Positions 25,099-34,195 of a stretch of 34,483 bases of DNA are shown here, in pieces. Both the position numbers and the translations under genes were made by a program. The stretch is from Balnearium lithotrophicum (lineage in GTDB: Bacteria; Aquificota; Aquificia; Desulfurobacteriales; Desulfurobacteriaceae): assembly GCF_900182585.1 (NCBI RefSeq), contig NZ_FXTM01000022.1:1-34483 (forward strand). The letters run 5' to 3'. Position 1 is the first letter of the stretch. Every line of letters begins with the position of its first letter. Below the pieces are notes generated by a model. That model did no database searches and had not been told where the DNA came from. It saw nothing but the letters and a program-made list of their open reading frames with translations.

Positions 25099-28000
25099 AT
25101 GGGAAGGAAGTGGAAGAGGAGCAGTCTAAAAGTAACAACAGGCCTCATACTATCAACAGTGCTGGCATCCCAAGGGTTTGCACAGCACCCGTCGGTTAAA
25201 CTCTTAGACCTTGACGGAAACTCCGTTAAAAGTTCCCTCAATGCAACAGATACCGTGACCCTTGTCTCAAACAACGGAACAGAAGTTACTCTGGAAAGAG
25301 GAAACCCTGTAAGTTTTGAAAAGACATGTGGACAGTGTCACGAGAACATTATTGAAGACGTTAGAGCATCCCACCATGGCGCAGTTGGCCTTCACGACAT
25401 GGGATGGATTGATAACAGAGAAACGTTCGGGGACGATACAGGAAGTAAGGACTTTGTTACAAACGTTGTTCTGAAAATGAGGTACTTCCGCTCAAAGTCC
25501 CACTACGGCGGCTGGTGACCACCTTCATACCGCCAGTTGGCGGCAAAGAAACCTTTAAACGACCCTGCAGTTCCAGATGGGGCCGTTGACGGAATCAACC
25601 CTGCAGACCAGAATGCCTACAAGGGTTTCAACTTTGATATGGGCACTGCAAACCACAACATAACCTGTAACTCCTGTCACGCAGGTGGTGGTGCAGCCCA
25701 GTTTGGAAGGGAAAACAAACCCTTAGATGAAGTGTTAAAGGAGAAGTTAGGAGAGGATAAGTTCAACGATTTGGAGAACAAGGACTGGTTTATAGATATC
25801 GACAACGACACTGACTACAACATTCCTATTGATGGAGACCTCTTTGCCTATTCTGACTACGAGGTCGGTGGAGGTTACATAGGGAAACCCCACCTATTTA
25901 ACTTCAAGCGTTCTGGTGTAAACGATACAGACTGTCTCATGTGTCACGCCGATGCAACTCAAAGAGCCAAAACTGTAAAGACGGAAATAAACAATACAAC
26001 TCTTTCTCCCATAATGCCTGCGAATCCAAGGGTTATGGTGTTTAAAGGGATGACATCTGATAATGAGACAATAGTCATTTCATTAGGTGTTCCTCCAAAA
26101 GTTGGAGAGACGATAAACGGAAAAACTGTTGCAAAGGTTGATTCTGCTTACTACAACTCTGTTCCTATAACTGTTCTTAAATCCCTCTACGGATTGTCCG
26201 ATGATGATATATCCAACATCGAATCAAACAATGGAACGTGGTCAAGATTTTTCATCTATCCAAACAATGCAAACGGAGCAACGAGGGAAGTTGCAAGGGT
26301 TACCTACTTTGAACATCCCAAGAGCACAAAGGATAAGGACGGTGGGGATGTTTACGTTAACGGCGGAGCTGTAACCTTTAAGGACGATAATGGAGATACC
26401 GTTTACAGGACGTTTGCTGGATTCTTCTTTAAGTACATATCAACAGCCTCTCTAATGGGAGTAGATACAGACCAGGATGGAGTTCCTCTTGCCTACGTCA
26501 GGTTTGTTAAGGAAAACGGCATCTGGAAACCTGAAGTTTACTACGACGTTAAAGAGTTTAACGATAAAGGAGAGGTGGACCTTCCAATCTTAGAGAACAG
26601 AGTTGGTGATAAGAACACACCAGCTACAGAGGTTTCTCCTAAGGATTACAACTATTCAGTTCCTACGGCTTTAGGAAATGCCGATAATCCTTATCCTCAA
26701 ATGACAACTCCTGCCGAAGGGAGTGATAAGAATAGAGCCTGGGGATACGTATGTTCTTACTGTCACATGGCAATTCCCTACGAGGATGGAAAGCTTCCAG
26801 ATGGAAACTCAACATACGCCTGGGTAACGAGGAAGGGAACTCTCGGACTTGGAGCTGAAATCGTTAAAAGGGGAGACGTCTTCTCCTACGATTTACACAG
26901 AGGTGGAGAGGAGAAAGGAAACTTACCAGCAGATGCATTCAAGAACGTAGACCTTTCAAACAGTACTCAAGCCCAGCAGGCTTTCCACAGAATGTTAACT
27001 GCAAAGTCCGTTCAATCGATTGATGATATCCCAATAGGTTACGACGTTCACTTTGACAGTGAAAAGGGAGGAATGACCTGTCTCTCTTGTCACGGTGAGG
27101 GAACACTCTCTCAGGAGGAGAAAGAGTACCATCCTATACACCACGACTTTTTAAAGGGTAACGACTGGGGAGGTCACTGGGACCAGTCCTTAGACTACAA
27201 CCCTTCACTTAAAACGTGTTTAGACTGTCACTTTGGAGGTTCAAGGCAGCTTGCTGCCCAAGTTCATAGCGATGCATTTGGACCAGAAGGAAACGCTGCA
27301 ATCCACATGGAGAAGGTCTCCTGTGAAGTCTGCCACATTCCATTTAAAACCCACTGGACATTCAGAACGTTCTACGACGTCCTTGGATACTCCTACAACT
27401 TTGACAACAGAATTCTTGGATACAATCTAAACAACGGTACAACTGTACCTCTTCCTGAAAGTATGTTTACTCCAGGATTTGGTCCATTTATGCCAATTGC
27501 AGGGTACGGAGCTCCCCAACCTTTCTGTATTGTGAGAACGGACAACGGTAAAGATACTCTTGTTCCAATATATCAGGCTGACTTTGACCCAAGGCAGGCA
27601 GCCCTAAGGCTTGAGAAGAAAGAATTTGGAATTTGGAACGTTCCAGACATTTCATTCCCATGGGCCTGGGCTCCAGTAATAATCAACAACGGATTTAGAC
27701 CTGACGTTCCAGGTGGACAGAAGTTCATGTACAGAATAGCAGACCCCCTAACACTTGTAACCTGGTACGACAAATCAACTGGAAAAGTTCTGTACACAAG
27801 GGAAATGGCAGCTGCACTTGATGGAACTGAATATTCAGAACACGCAAAGAAAAACGTTCCGGCCTACTTTATACACGATGGAAAGGTATGTGTTAAAACA
27901 ATCTTAGGTGACTACATATGTGACGACAACGGCGATTACCTACCTGAAATAGATACAGACGAAGAGTACGAAGCAATGAAGTCTGCCCTTACAGATGTTC

Positions 28001-29601
28001 TAAAGAGAGAGGGGGTTAAAAATCCTGACCCTGTCTTCTACATCTGGACTGCTCCGTTCAGCATAGACCACGGTGTCCTTCCAAAGGATTATGCCCTTGG
28101 TGCAGGAAAAACCGTTAATGGAGAGGAGCTCAACTGTTCTGCCTGCCACGATGCTAAAAATGGAAGGCTTCCTCAGGCAAACATGGCAGACATTGAGGGA
28201 AGCTCAACACTCAAAGAGCTGATAGTTAAAGACAGTAAAGGAAACGTTAAGTTCTTCGGTCTTGGAAGGGAGATTGTTACAGTTCCAACCAAGATTCCGC
28301 CTACGGCTTACAAGGAAGCAGTTAGGGTATTCTTCAACTCCCCTGAGGATGAGAACGGCAATCCTAAGTATGGAACAATGAAGATTAAGGTTGCTGGAAC
28401 TGAAAAGGACATTGATGTCATGTACACAACGGCTGGAGATATCTTAGTTAATGCCCTTACAAACGGAGTTGATATAGACAGGCACCTTGTTCCGATTCCT
28501 GTAGAGAGCTCCGGAATAGATGGAGCTGCATTTGCCCTTCCTGATAAGAAGTCAACCTGGAAGATGAGAATCGAAGGAGTTGAGACGGAAGTTGAAACAG
28601 AAGCTCTCGAAAATGACGAGATGCCAAGAAGGGCAATCGTTGTTAGAATGAAGAACGAAATGCCGGAGCTCTTAGGCTTTGAGCACCTTGCAGAAGAGAT
28701 AATGTCTGCCGGAGAAGGGAACTACGTAGCGGTATTCACACCTATAATTCCTTCAGAGTACATAGAAAAAATGACGTTTAATCTTGCCAACTTAAAGGTT
28801 GCTGACCCTGAGAACCTCTCAATCAACTATGCAAAAATTCACAAAGTAAGAGTATCTGAAGAAAGTAACGTTCACTACGAAGTTGACAAGGAGAACTTTA
28901 AGCCAGAGTCAATTTCCGTTAAGGAAGCAATCAGCAGGGGATGGGCTTACTACGACCCATCTACCGGAGAGTTGGTAGTAAACGTTAAAGCTATGAGTGA
29001 GGAAGTTCCCGGAGAGGGAGAGCTTGCATTTTCCGTTATGAGAAAGGTTGGAAGTGAAGTTATCCTTCCAGAAGAAGTTCAAACCAATAACGGTCAGATT
29101 GTTGCTAAGGTCGAAGGAAAAGAGGTTACAGTCAGTGTAGCAGATGCAGCAATAGACGAAGTTCTCAGACCTGTAGACCTTCTAAAATTTGCCCAAGAAC
29201 TGAGACTTAAAAAGGTGGTCGTTGGTTTTAAGGTTACAGATGAGGACAACAACTTCTCTATTGAGATTGACCCGAACGGCGCTATTGACTCAAACAGGGC
29301 TGTTGCCTACATCATCGTTAACGGAGAAAAGCATAAATGTAAACCAACTGTTGAAAGCAACGGTAAACTCAAGGTTACCTATCCATGTACAAGGTCTGAA
29401 ACAAGGGCTACCGAACCGATTGAAGTTGTAGTTGGTGAGGAGAGCTCCACGCCGACGGTCTCCGGTGGAATCAGCGGAGGAGGCGGTGGAGGTGGTTGTT
29501 CCATTTCTCCTTCAACAACTGCCTCAAGTGGACTGTTTAACTTAGGACTTCTCCTATCCGGACTTTTAGGGTTCTTCGGGTTTAGAAGAAAGAAGCACTA
29601 A
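25099..29601 (+). CDS. Octahaem c-type cytochrome with in-frame UGA (probable selenoprotein), second copy
   Basis: With the UGA at 25516-25518 read as selenocysteine (residue 140) this is a single frame of 1500 residues. It has a signal peptide (MGRKWKRSSLKVTTG..., cleavage near GFAQ) and eight CXXCH sites: CGQCH ~76, CNSCH ~190, CLMCH ~278, CSYCH ~552, CLSCH ~661, CLDCH ~707, CEVCH ~742, CSACH ~1012. Blocks shared with the 5474 paralogue include CHIPFKTxWTFR, DxLGYSxxFDxR and IDHGVLPxxYALGA. The long region after haem 8 (about 1020-1440) is different from the paralogue and beta-rich. The C-terminus is a Gly run, CSISPS, a hydrophobic helix and FRRKKH, a likely surface-sorting tail. Context at the Sec is GGW-U-PPSYRQLAAK. 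The gene looks monocistronic, between a hairpin and a strong terminator. Substrate unknown; extracellular electron transfer is inferred. Confidence 0.9.
25516..25548 (+). promoter_or_regulatory. Candidate bacterial SECIS element and Sec UGA codon (cytochrome 2)
   Basis: UGA 25516-25518 is followed by CCGCC (25530-25534), loop AGUU (25535-25538) and GGCGG (25539-25543). Spacing from UGA to loop is again 16 nt. From the TGG before the UGA to the AAG after the hairpin, 36 nt match the first cytochrome with one synonymous change (Ser TCG to TCA). The Arg in the stem is CGC, where neighbours mostly use AGG or AGA. Confidence 0.82.
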
Positions 29602-29620
29602 TTTAAACTAAGTTAATTCA

Positions 29621-29656
29621 AATCCCCGGTTCTCCCTGTAGGCCGGGGATTTTTTT
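29621..29656 (+). terminator. Rho-independent terminator after cytochrome 2
   Basis: AATCCCCGG (29621-29629) and CCGGGGATT (29643-29651) form a perfect 9-bp stem around a 13-nt loop, followed by an unbroken run of T to 29656. This separates the cytochrome from the downstream lipoprotein gene, which must have its own promoter or rely on read-through. Confidence 0.92.
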
Positions 29657-29686
29657 ATACTTTATCCACAACTTTTGGAGGAATTA

Positions 29687-30967
29687 ATGAGAAAGGCTTT
29701 ACTACTTTGTTTAATACTTCTTGCTTCATGCGGCTTAGGTTCGGAGAGTAAAAAGCAGACCTCTAATGTTGAAACTAAAAAAACGGCCGTTTGCTCACAG
29801 GATACAGTACTTGCAGAAGGAAAGGGACTGAGAGTAACCCTATCGGACTATAAGTATACTCAGAGCTTACTTAACAGTAAGTCGAAGTCTTTCTTCTCCT
29901 CCCATCCTGAAGAACTTTTGAAGAGGATGGTGAACAGGAGGTTAGTCCTTAAGTATGTGGAAGACTCAGGACTTTCTAAGAAATATGGTTTGGATAGTGA
30001 GATAGAGGAATTTAAGAAAGACTACCTCTCAAGGCTTTACGTGTCTGAGGAAGCCAAGAAGAGACTTAAACCTGTAACCGATGAGGAGATTGTAAAACGG
30101 TTCAAGGAGCTCTTTCCCAAAAAGGACCCTTCAAAAATGAGTAAGGGTGACAGAAATTTTATAGAGAACGAACTGAAGGTTAAACACTACGATGAAGCCG
30201 TTAAATCAATATACAGTGAGGTTGAAAGAAAACTAAAGGTAAGTGATAAGGATGGAAAAATAACAGTAAGCTGCTGCTCAATAGAGGTTTCACAAAATCT
30301 GAAAGGGGGAGAGGATAAAAGCAGAGTTGAAAATCAACTTAAGGAGAGGTTTTTCAAGGAGTATTTCTACAAAAAGGCATTGGAAAAGGGATTTGACAAA
30401 GACCCAAACTTTCAAAGGATGTTAACCGAGTACTTTGCAAATAGGGCTATTGAAATCTTCAGGAAGGAGCTTGAGAGGGAAATTCACCTAAGCCCTGAAG
30501 AGTTGAAGGACTTTTATGAAAAGAACAGAGAAAAGTTCAAGATGCCAGACAGGGCTCAAGCAGTTGTTCTACTCTTTGAAGATAAGAAAAAGGCCATTGA
30601 AGCGAAAAAGTTACTCGAGTCCGGAAAGAGCTGGGAGGAGGTTTCAAAGAGGTTTGGAAAGTTTAATGCCAAACCAAAGTTCTACTTTAAGGATGCAAAG
30701 GATCCTGTAGGCTCCCTCATCTTTGCAGAAGGAGAACCAGAGAAAGGAAAGATTATGGTTGCTCAGTTCGGAGATAGGACGTACGCTGTTATCTACGTTA
30801 TTAAGACTGTTAAGGGAGGAGTCCTTCCCTACGAGAAGGTTAAAAACTACGTGAAGTTGGTTTTAAAGAGGGAAAAGCTGAGGAAACTGGAAGAGGAAAA
30901 GTTGAGGGAGCTCTGGAAAAAGTACAACGTAAAATTGGAGAATCTTAACTGTATAGGGAGCTCTTAG
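29687..30967 (+). CDS. PpiC/SurA-like peptidyl-prolyl isomerase lipoprotein
   Basis: Starting at ATG 29687 (GGAGGA lies just upstream; a TTG at 29675 falls inside that ribosome binding site and is rejected), the 426-residue protein opens MRKALLLCLILLASCGLG. This is a lipoprotein signal with lipobox LASC, so it should be a periplasm-facing lipoprotein. The long helical N-terminal part (MVNRRLVLKYVEDSGLSKKY) resembles SurA/PrsA chaperone domains. A PpiC-type rotamase-like segment follows at about residues 285-380 (MPDRAQAVVLLFEDKKKAI; GKSWEEVSKRFG), but the parvulin catalytic residues are not obvious. It may assist folding of outer-membrane or secreted proteins; serving the cytochrome upstream is a guess. 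It converges on and overlaps the pfkB-family gene by 4 nt. Confidence 0.75.
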   Translation: MRKALLLCLILLASCGLGSESKKQTSNVETKKTAVCSQDTVLAEGKGLRVTLSDYKYTQSLLNSKSKSFFSSHPEELLKRMVNRRLVLKYVEDSGLSKKYGLDSEIEEFKKDYLSRLYVSEEAKKRLKPVTDEEIVKRFKELFPKKDPSKMSKGDRNFIENELKVKHYDEAVKSIYSEVERKLKVSDKDGKITVSCCSIEVSQNLKGGEDKSRVENQLKERFFKEYFYKKALEKGFDKDPNFQRMLTEYFANRAIEIFRKELEREIHLSPEELKDFYEKNREKFKMPDRAQAVVLLFEDKKKAIEAKKLLESGKSWEEVSKRFGKFNAKPKFYFKDAKDPVGSLIFAEGEPEKGKIMVAQFGDRTYAVIYVIKTVKGGVLPYEKVKNYVKLVLKREKLRKLEEEKLRELWKKYNVKLENLNCIGSS

Positions 30968-31935
30968 GAGAGGAGCTCCTCCTTTGTCCTCTCCCATGTT
31001 GTTTGTGGAGAGGGAAACTTCTCCTTAAAGAAGTGTTCGTACCTCCTTACAACCTTTTCCCAGTTTGGGAGGCTCGTTTGTGCCCCTTCTGCTTCAATTG
31101 TAAACGAGGCGACAACAGAGGCAATCCTTCCAGCCGTTTTAACGTCGTAACCCTTTAGAAGGGAGGATAGAAATCCCGCCCTGTGGGAATCTCCAGCTCC
31201 AGTTGGGTCAACGACCCTTGACGGTTTTACAGCCGGAATCTTAAAGAGTTCTCCTTTAAACAGGATTATTGAACCTTGAGCCCCGAGGGAAACGCACACA
31301 AGCTTAGGGCCACTTATCTGACGGATACTTCTAATTTTCAAAATTTCCTTTAATCTCTTTGCCTCGTGATTGTTCATAAAGAGCATGTGAACAAACGGCA
31401 AAATCCTTACAACTCTGTAAGGATAATTAAAAGTCTCCTGACCTGGATCAAAGCTAACAACATTTTTTACTTTTTTCTTTAAAAGTCTGTAGTAGAACTC
31501 AAAGTGTCCTGTTGAAAAGTGGCAGATTTCACTCTCGGAAGATAGTTTGTACGCCTTCTCAATATTTTCAAACAAAATTTTTCTCGTTTCTCTCTTGTTT
31601 TCGTAGTAGTATAGAACTTGGTCATCGCTGTTTTCCTTGCTTACAATAAAGCTTCTGGGCATTAAACACCTTGAGGGAATAATTCCGCTTGTATCCACTC
31701 CCTCATTTTTTAAGTGTCTTTTATAGTTCGTCTTCTCAAAATCCCTTCCGGAGACTGCAAAGAGGGAGCTCTTAACACCTAACCTTGCTGCAGCAACGGC
31801 AACGTTTGCTCCTGCTCCTCCGTACGTGTACCTGTACTTTTCAGCTAAAACGGTTTCATTGATAGAGGGAAATCTCTTTACGACCAATACGTTATCTATC
31901 ACGATACTACCAAAGGAAAGTAACTCCCTTTTCAA
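30964..31935 (-). CDS. PfkB-family carbohydrate/nucleoside kinase
   Basis: This 323-residue protein has the ribokinase-like fold. It starts LSFGSIVIDNVLVVKRFP, then shows the first PfkB signature YGGAGANVAVAAARLG near residue 38. The second signature is VDPTGAGDSHRAGFLSSLL near residue 240, with the catalytic Asp in GAGD. Most family members have GAGDxFxGGF; the His in place of Phe is unusual. The sugar or nucleoside substrate cannot be told (ribokinase, fructokinase or adenosine kinase-like). The TTG start at 31935 overlaps the stop of the ylxR-L7Ae gene, making it the last gene of the rimP-nusA transcript, where infB would be expected. Confidence 0.85.
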   Translation of the reverse strand: MKRELLSFGSIVIDNVLVVKRFPSINETVLAEKYRYTYGGAGANVAVAAARLGVKSSLFAVSGRDFEKTNYKRHLKNEGVDTSGIIPSRCLMPRSFIVSKENSDDQVLYYYENKRETRKILFENIEKAYKLSSESEICHFSTGHFEFYYRLLKKKVKNVVSFDPGQETFNYPYRVVRILPFVHMLFMNNHEAKRLKEILKIRSIRQISGPKLVCVSLGAQGSIILFKGELFKIPAVKPSRVVDPTGAGDSHRAGFLSSLLKGYDVKTAGRIASVVASFTIEAEGAQTSLPNWEKVVRRYEHFFKEKFPSPQTTWERTKEELLS

Positions 31936-32465
31936 TCCTCCCTCCTCAAACTTTTAAGTTTCCTGCCAACCTCGTAGAGCTTCCTTCCAAGCCCAACCTT
32001 CTCCACAAACAGAGCTCCAATCCTCGTTTCTTTTCTTATAGCTCCACCTAACTCCTCAGAGGAGAAAACATCCTCTAAGGGGAAAAATCCTTTTTTCTTT
32101 AGGTTTTCTTTTGTTTTAGGACTTAAATCTGAAGAAAGAATGAGAATTCCTTCTCTGCCGTCCTTGAGCTTTTTTATGTTGTCCTGACCTATTACGGTTA
32201 CTCCCGTTTTATGGCAGAGGGAGAGAAGGTGTAGAAAATAGTTTTTTAGTGCATTGAATGTTTCACTGTAAACATCTTCGGGATTTAACCTTCCCTTAAA
32301 CTGCTTTTTAACAAACCTCTTTATACAATCGTAACTGGGGCAAACATTAAATCCCCTACCGGGCAACTTCCTTGCAACGTCCGGCAGGGGTTTACCTTCA
32401 TGAATTACAAACCTTATAAACTCCTCATTCTCTCCCTTTTTCCTGCAACCTGAACAGGTCCTCAA
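31932..32465 (-). CDS. YlxR (DUF448) and L7Ae/YlxQ-like fusion protein
   Basis: The 177-residue protein joins two small RNA-binding proteins usually coded side by side after nusA. Residues 1-75 are YlxR-like: MRTCSGCRKKGENEEFIRFV, then LPDVARKLPGRGFNVCPSYDCI. Residues about 85-170 resemble the L7Ae/YlxQ fold: YFLHLLSLCHKTGVTVIG, ILILSSDLSPKTKENL. It probably binds structured RNA or the transcription-translation machinery; the precise role is unknown. The TTG start overlaps the nusA stop as TTGA and the gene sits between nusA and a PfkB kinase. Confidence 0.82.
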   Translation of the reverse strand: MRTCSGCRKKGENEEFIRFVIHEGKPLPDVARKLPGRGFNVCPSYDCIKRFVKKQFKGRLNPEDVYSETFNALKNYFLHLLSLCHKTGVTVIGQDNIKKLKDGREGILILSSDLSPKTKENLKKKGFFPLEDVFSSEELGGAIRKETRIGALFVEKVGLGRKLYEVGRKLKSLRRED

Positions 32466-33601
32466 TCCTCGTCTCCAATCTCTTCTTCCAACTCTTCAAG
32501 CTTTTTAAAGTCACTTTCCTTAATTATGTCTATTCCCACAACGTGACCTGCCTGAGCTGCCAATTTTGAAACGAGCCTTGCATTAACTCCTCTCTTTCCA
32601 ATAGCCAGCGAGAGCTGGTCGTCTGGAACAACAACCTCTACGCGGAGCTCCCCATTTTCATCCTCGTAAGCTTCAGACTGTATAACCTGAGCCGGGGAGA
32701 GAGCCCTTGCAACAAGCTCTGCGATGTCATCAGACCATCTGATAATCTCTATCTTCTCCCCTGAGAGCTCCTTGGATATGGGAAGAATCCTATTCCCCTT
32801 AACTCCAATACATGCTCCAACTGGGTCTATGTAATCAACTTTTGAATCAACAGCTACCTTAGCTCTGACTCCCGGTTCCCTTGCAACTGCCTTTATCTCA
32901 ACCAAACCTTCCGCAACTTCAGGTATTTCAATTTCCATTAATCTCTTCAAAAACTTTGGATGAGTCCTTGAAAGAATTACGTAAGGAGGTGGATAATCAT
33001 CCACTCTGCTTGGTTTTTTCCTGTTGTAGTGCTTGTAGTCAAAGACAACGTCGTAAATGAGAGCTCTAACTCTGTCACCAATTTTGAATCTCTCCTTGGT
33101 TATCTGCTCCTCTTTAGGGAGAATTCCAACAACCCTTCCTAAATCAACGATAATATCCCCGTTTCTCTTTATCTCCTTAACTGTTCCAGAAATGATGTCA
33201 CCTATCTTTTCCTTAAAGTAGTCGTAGAGAGCTTTCCTTTCAGCCTCTGTAATCTTGTCGTGGATTACCTGAGCCGCTGCCTTTGCAGCAATCCTTCCCA
33301 ACTCTTCAGTCTTTATCTCAACCAGAACCTCATCACCGGGCTTAATACTCTCTCCGAACTGCTTTCTTGCCTCCTCCAAAGAGATTTCGTGGTCCAGGTC
33401 CTTTACCTTCTCAACAACGACTTTCTTCTGGTATATACCAAACTCCTTGCCATCCTCACCTATCTTAACTACCAGGTTTCCCCTGTAACCAGCCTTCTTT
33501 GCTGCATTGATAATTCCAACTTTTACCGCTTCTAAAACGTCCTCCTTAGAGATTCCCTTTTCCCTGCAGAGGAGCTCTACTGTTTTGCTCAAACTTTCCA
33601 T
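32462..33601 (-). CDS. nusA: Transcription factor NusA
   Basis: At 379 residues this is the short form of NusA without the C-terminal acidic repeats of E. coli. The N-terminal RNA-polymerase-binding domain starts MESLSKTVELLCREKG. An S1 domain follows at about residues 135-205 (GDIISGTVKEIKRNGDIIVDLG). Two KH domains come next: ARVKAK-type segment GACIGVKGNRILPISKEL and then LSLAIGKRGVNARLVSKLAAQ. NusA modulates pausing, termination and antitermination. The ATG at 33601 follows GGAGGAATGTAA. It is preceded by rimP, the classic order. Confidence 0.95.
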   Translation of the reverse strand: MESLSKTVELLCREKGISKEDVLEAVKVGIINAAKKAGYRGNLVVKIGEDGKEFGIYQKKVVVEKVKDLDHEISLEEARKQFGESIKPGDEVLVEIKTEELGRIAAKAAAQVIHDKITEAERKALYDYFKEKIGDIISGTVKEIKRNGDIIVDLGRVVGILPKEEQITKERFKIGDRVRALIYDVVFDYKHYNRKKPSRVDDYPPPYVILSRTHPKFLKRLMEIEIPEVAEGLVEIKAVAREPGVRAKVAVDSKVDYIDPVGACIGVKGNRILPISKELSGEKIEIIRWSDDIAELVARALSPAQVIQSEAYEDENGELRVEVVVPDDQLSLAIGKRGVNARLVSKLAAQAGHVVGIDIIKESDFKKLEELEEEIGDED

Positions 33602-33617
33602 TTACATTCCTCCGTAT

Positions 33618-34106
33618 TTACTTGTTAAAGAGTGAATCAATATCAATCCTTGCACTCTTAATATTTTCGTAAGGTATCTCTACCTCAGAGTTTCTTGAAA
33701 CGTCGTGAATAGTTACTCCTCTTTCAGATGTTGAAACAATCTCACCCTTAAAATTCCTTTGATTATCCATAGGTTCTTGAGTCTTTATCTTTACAACAGT
33801 TCCTTTATGTCTTTCAAAGTCCCTCTGAGTTTTTAAGGGTCTATCCAGTCCAGGAGATGAGACTTCCAAGTTGTAGGAGTGGTGAATGATATCCTCAACG
33901 TCTAAAACAGTTCCTATTCTCTCACTTATCCACTGACAGTCAGAGATTGTTATTCCACCCCCCGGCCTGTCTGCATATATTCTTAAAACCCAACCTACAG
34001 GTTCCCTTACAAACTCAACGTCAACCAATTCAAAACCACCCTCCTCTAAAATGGGTAAAAGTAAATCCTTTACCTTTTCAACAACTTCCTGGATTTTCTC
34101 TTCCAT
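33618..34106 (-). CDS. rimP: Ribosome maturation factor RimP
   Basis: RimP assists 30S subunit assembly. The protein (162 residues from ATG 34106) has the two-domain form: ILEEGGFELVDVEFVREPVGWVLRIYADRPGGGITISDC in the alpha/beta part, with LEVSSPGLDRPLKTQRDFERHKG, the best-kept family motif, before the SH3-like C-terminal domain. The ATG 34106 is preferred over TTG 34112, because AGAGG lies 6 nt before that ATG. It is the first gene of the rimP-nusA operon, 16 bp upstream of nusA. Confidence 0.93.
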   Translation of the reverse strand: MEEKIQEVVEKVKDLLLPILEEGGFELVDVEFVREPVGWVLRIYADRPGGGITISDCQWISERIGTVLDVEDIIHHSYNLEVSSPGLDRPLKTQRDFERHKGTVVKIKTQEPMDNQRNFKGEIVSTSERGVTIHDVSRNSEVEIPYENIKSARIDIDSLFNK

Positions 34107-34130
34107 GCTCAACCTCTGATTGGCTTTAAA

Positions 34131-34159
34131 TAAAAAGGAGCGGTTCCGAAGAACCGCTC
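34131..34159 (-). terminator. Rho-independent terminator upstream of rimP, with UUCG tetraloop
   Basis: On the minus strand GAGCGGUUC, loop UUCG and GAACCGCUC (34159-34138) form a perfect 9-bp stem with the extra-stable C(UUCG)G loop, followed by a run of U (complement of 34131-34136). It would stop leftward transcription coming from the IS or from whatever gene lay upstream before the IS inserted, so rimP needs a promoter between this stem and its start, or partial read-through. Confidence 0.8.
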
Positions 34160-34195
34160 TACAGAAAGTATAAGTGCGATGAACACAGACAGCTT

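Noticed and set aside
29675-29686. TTG start for the PpiC/SurA-like lipoprotein
   Set aside because: This codon is inside the GGAGGA ribosome binding site of the ATG at 29687, which gives a proper lipoprotein signal.
30958-30981. Intrinsic terminator between the lipoprotein and the PfkB-family gene
   Set aside because: The GGAGCTC...GAGCTCC pairing is real, but no U-run follows on either strand, and GAGCTC is so common here that the pairing may be incidental.
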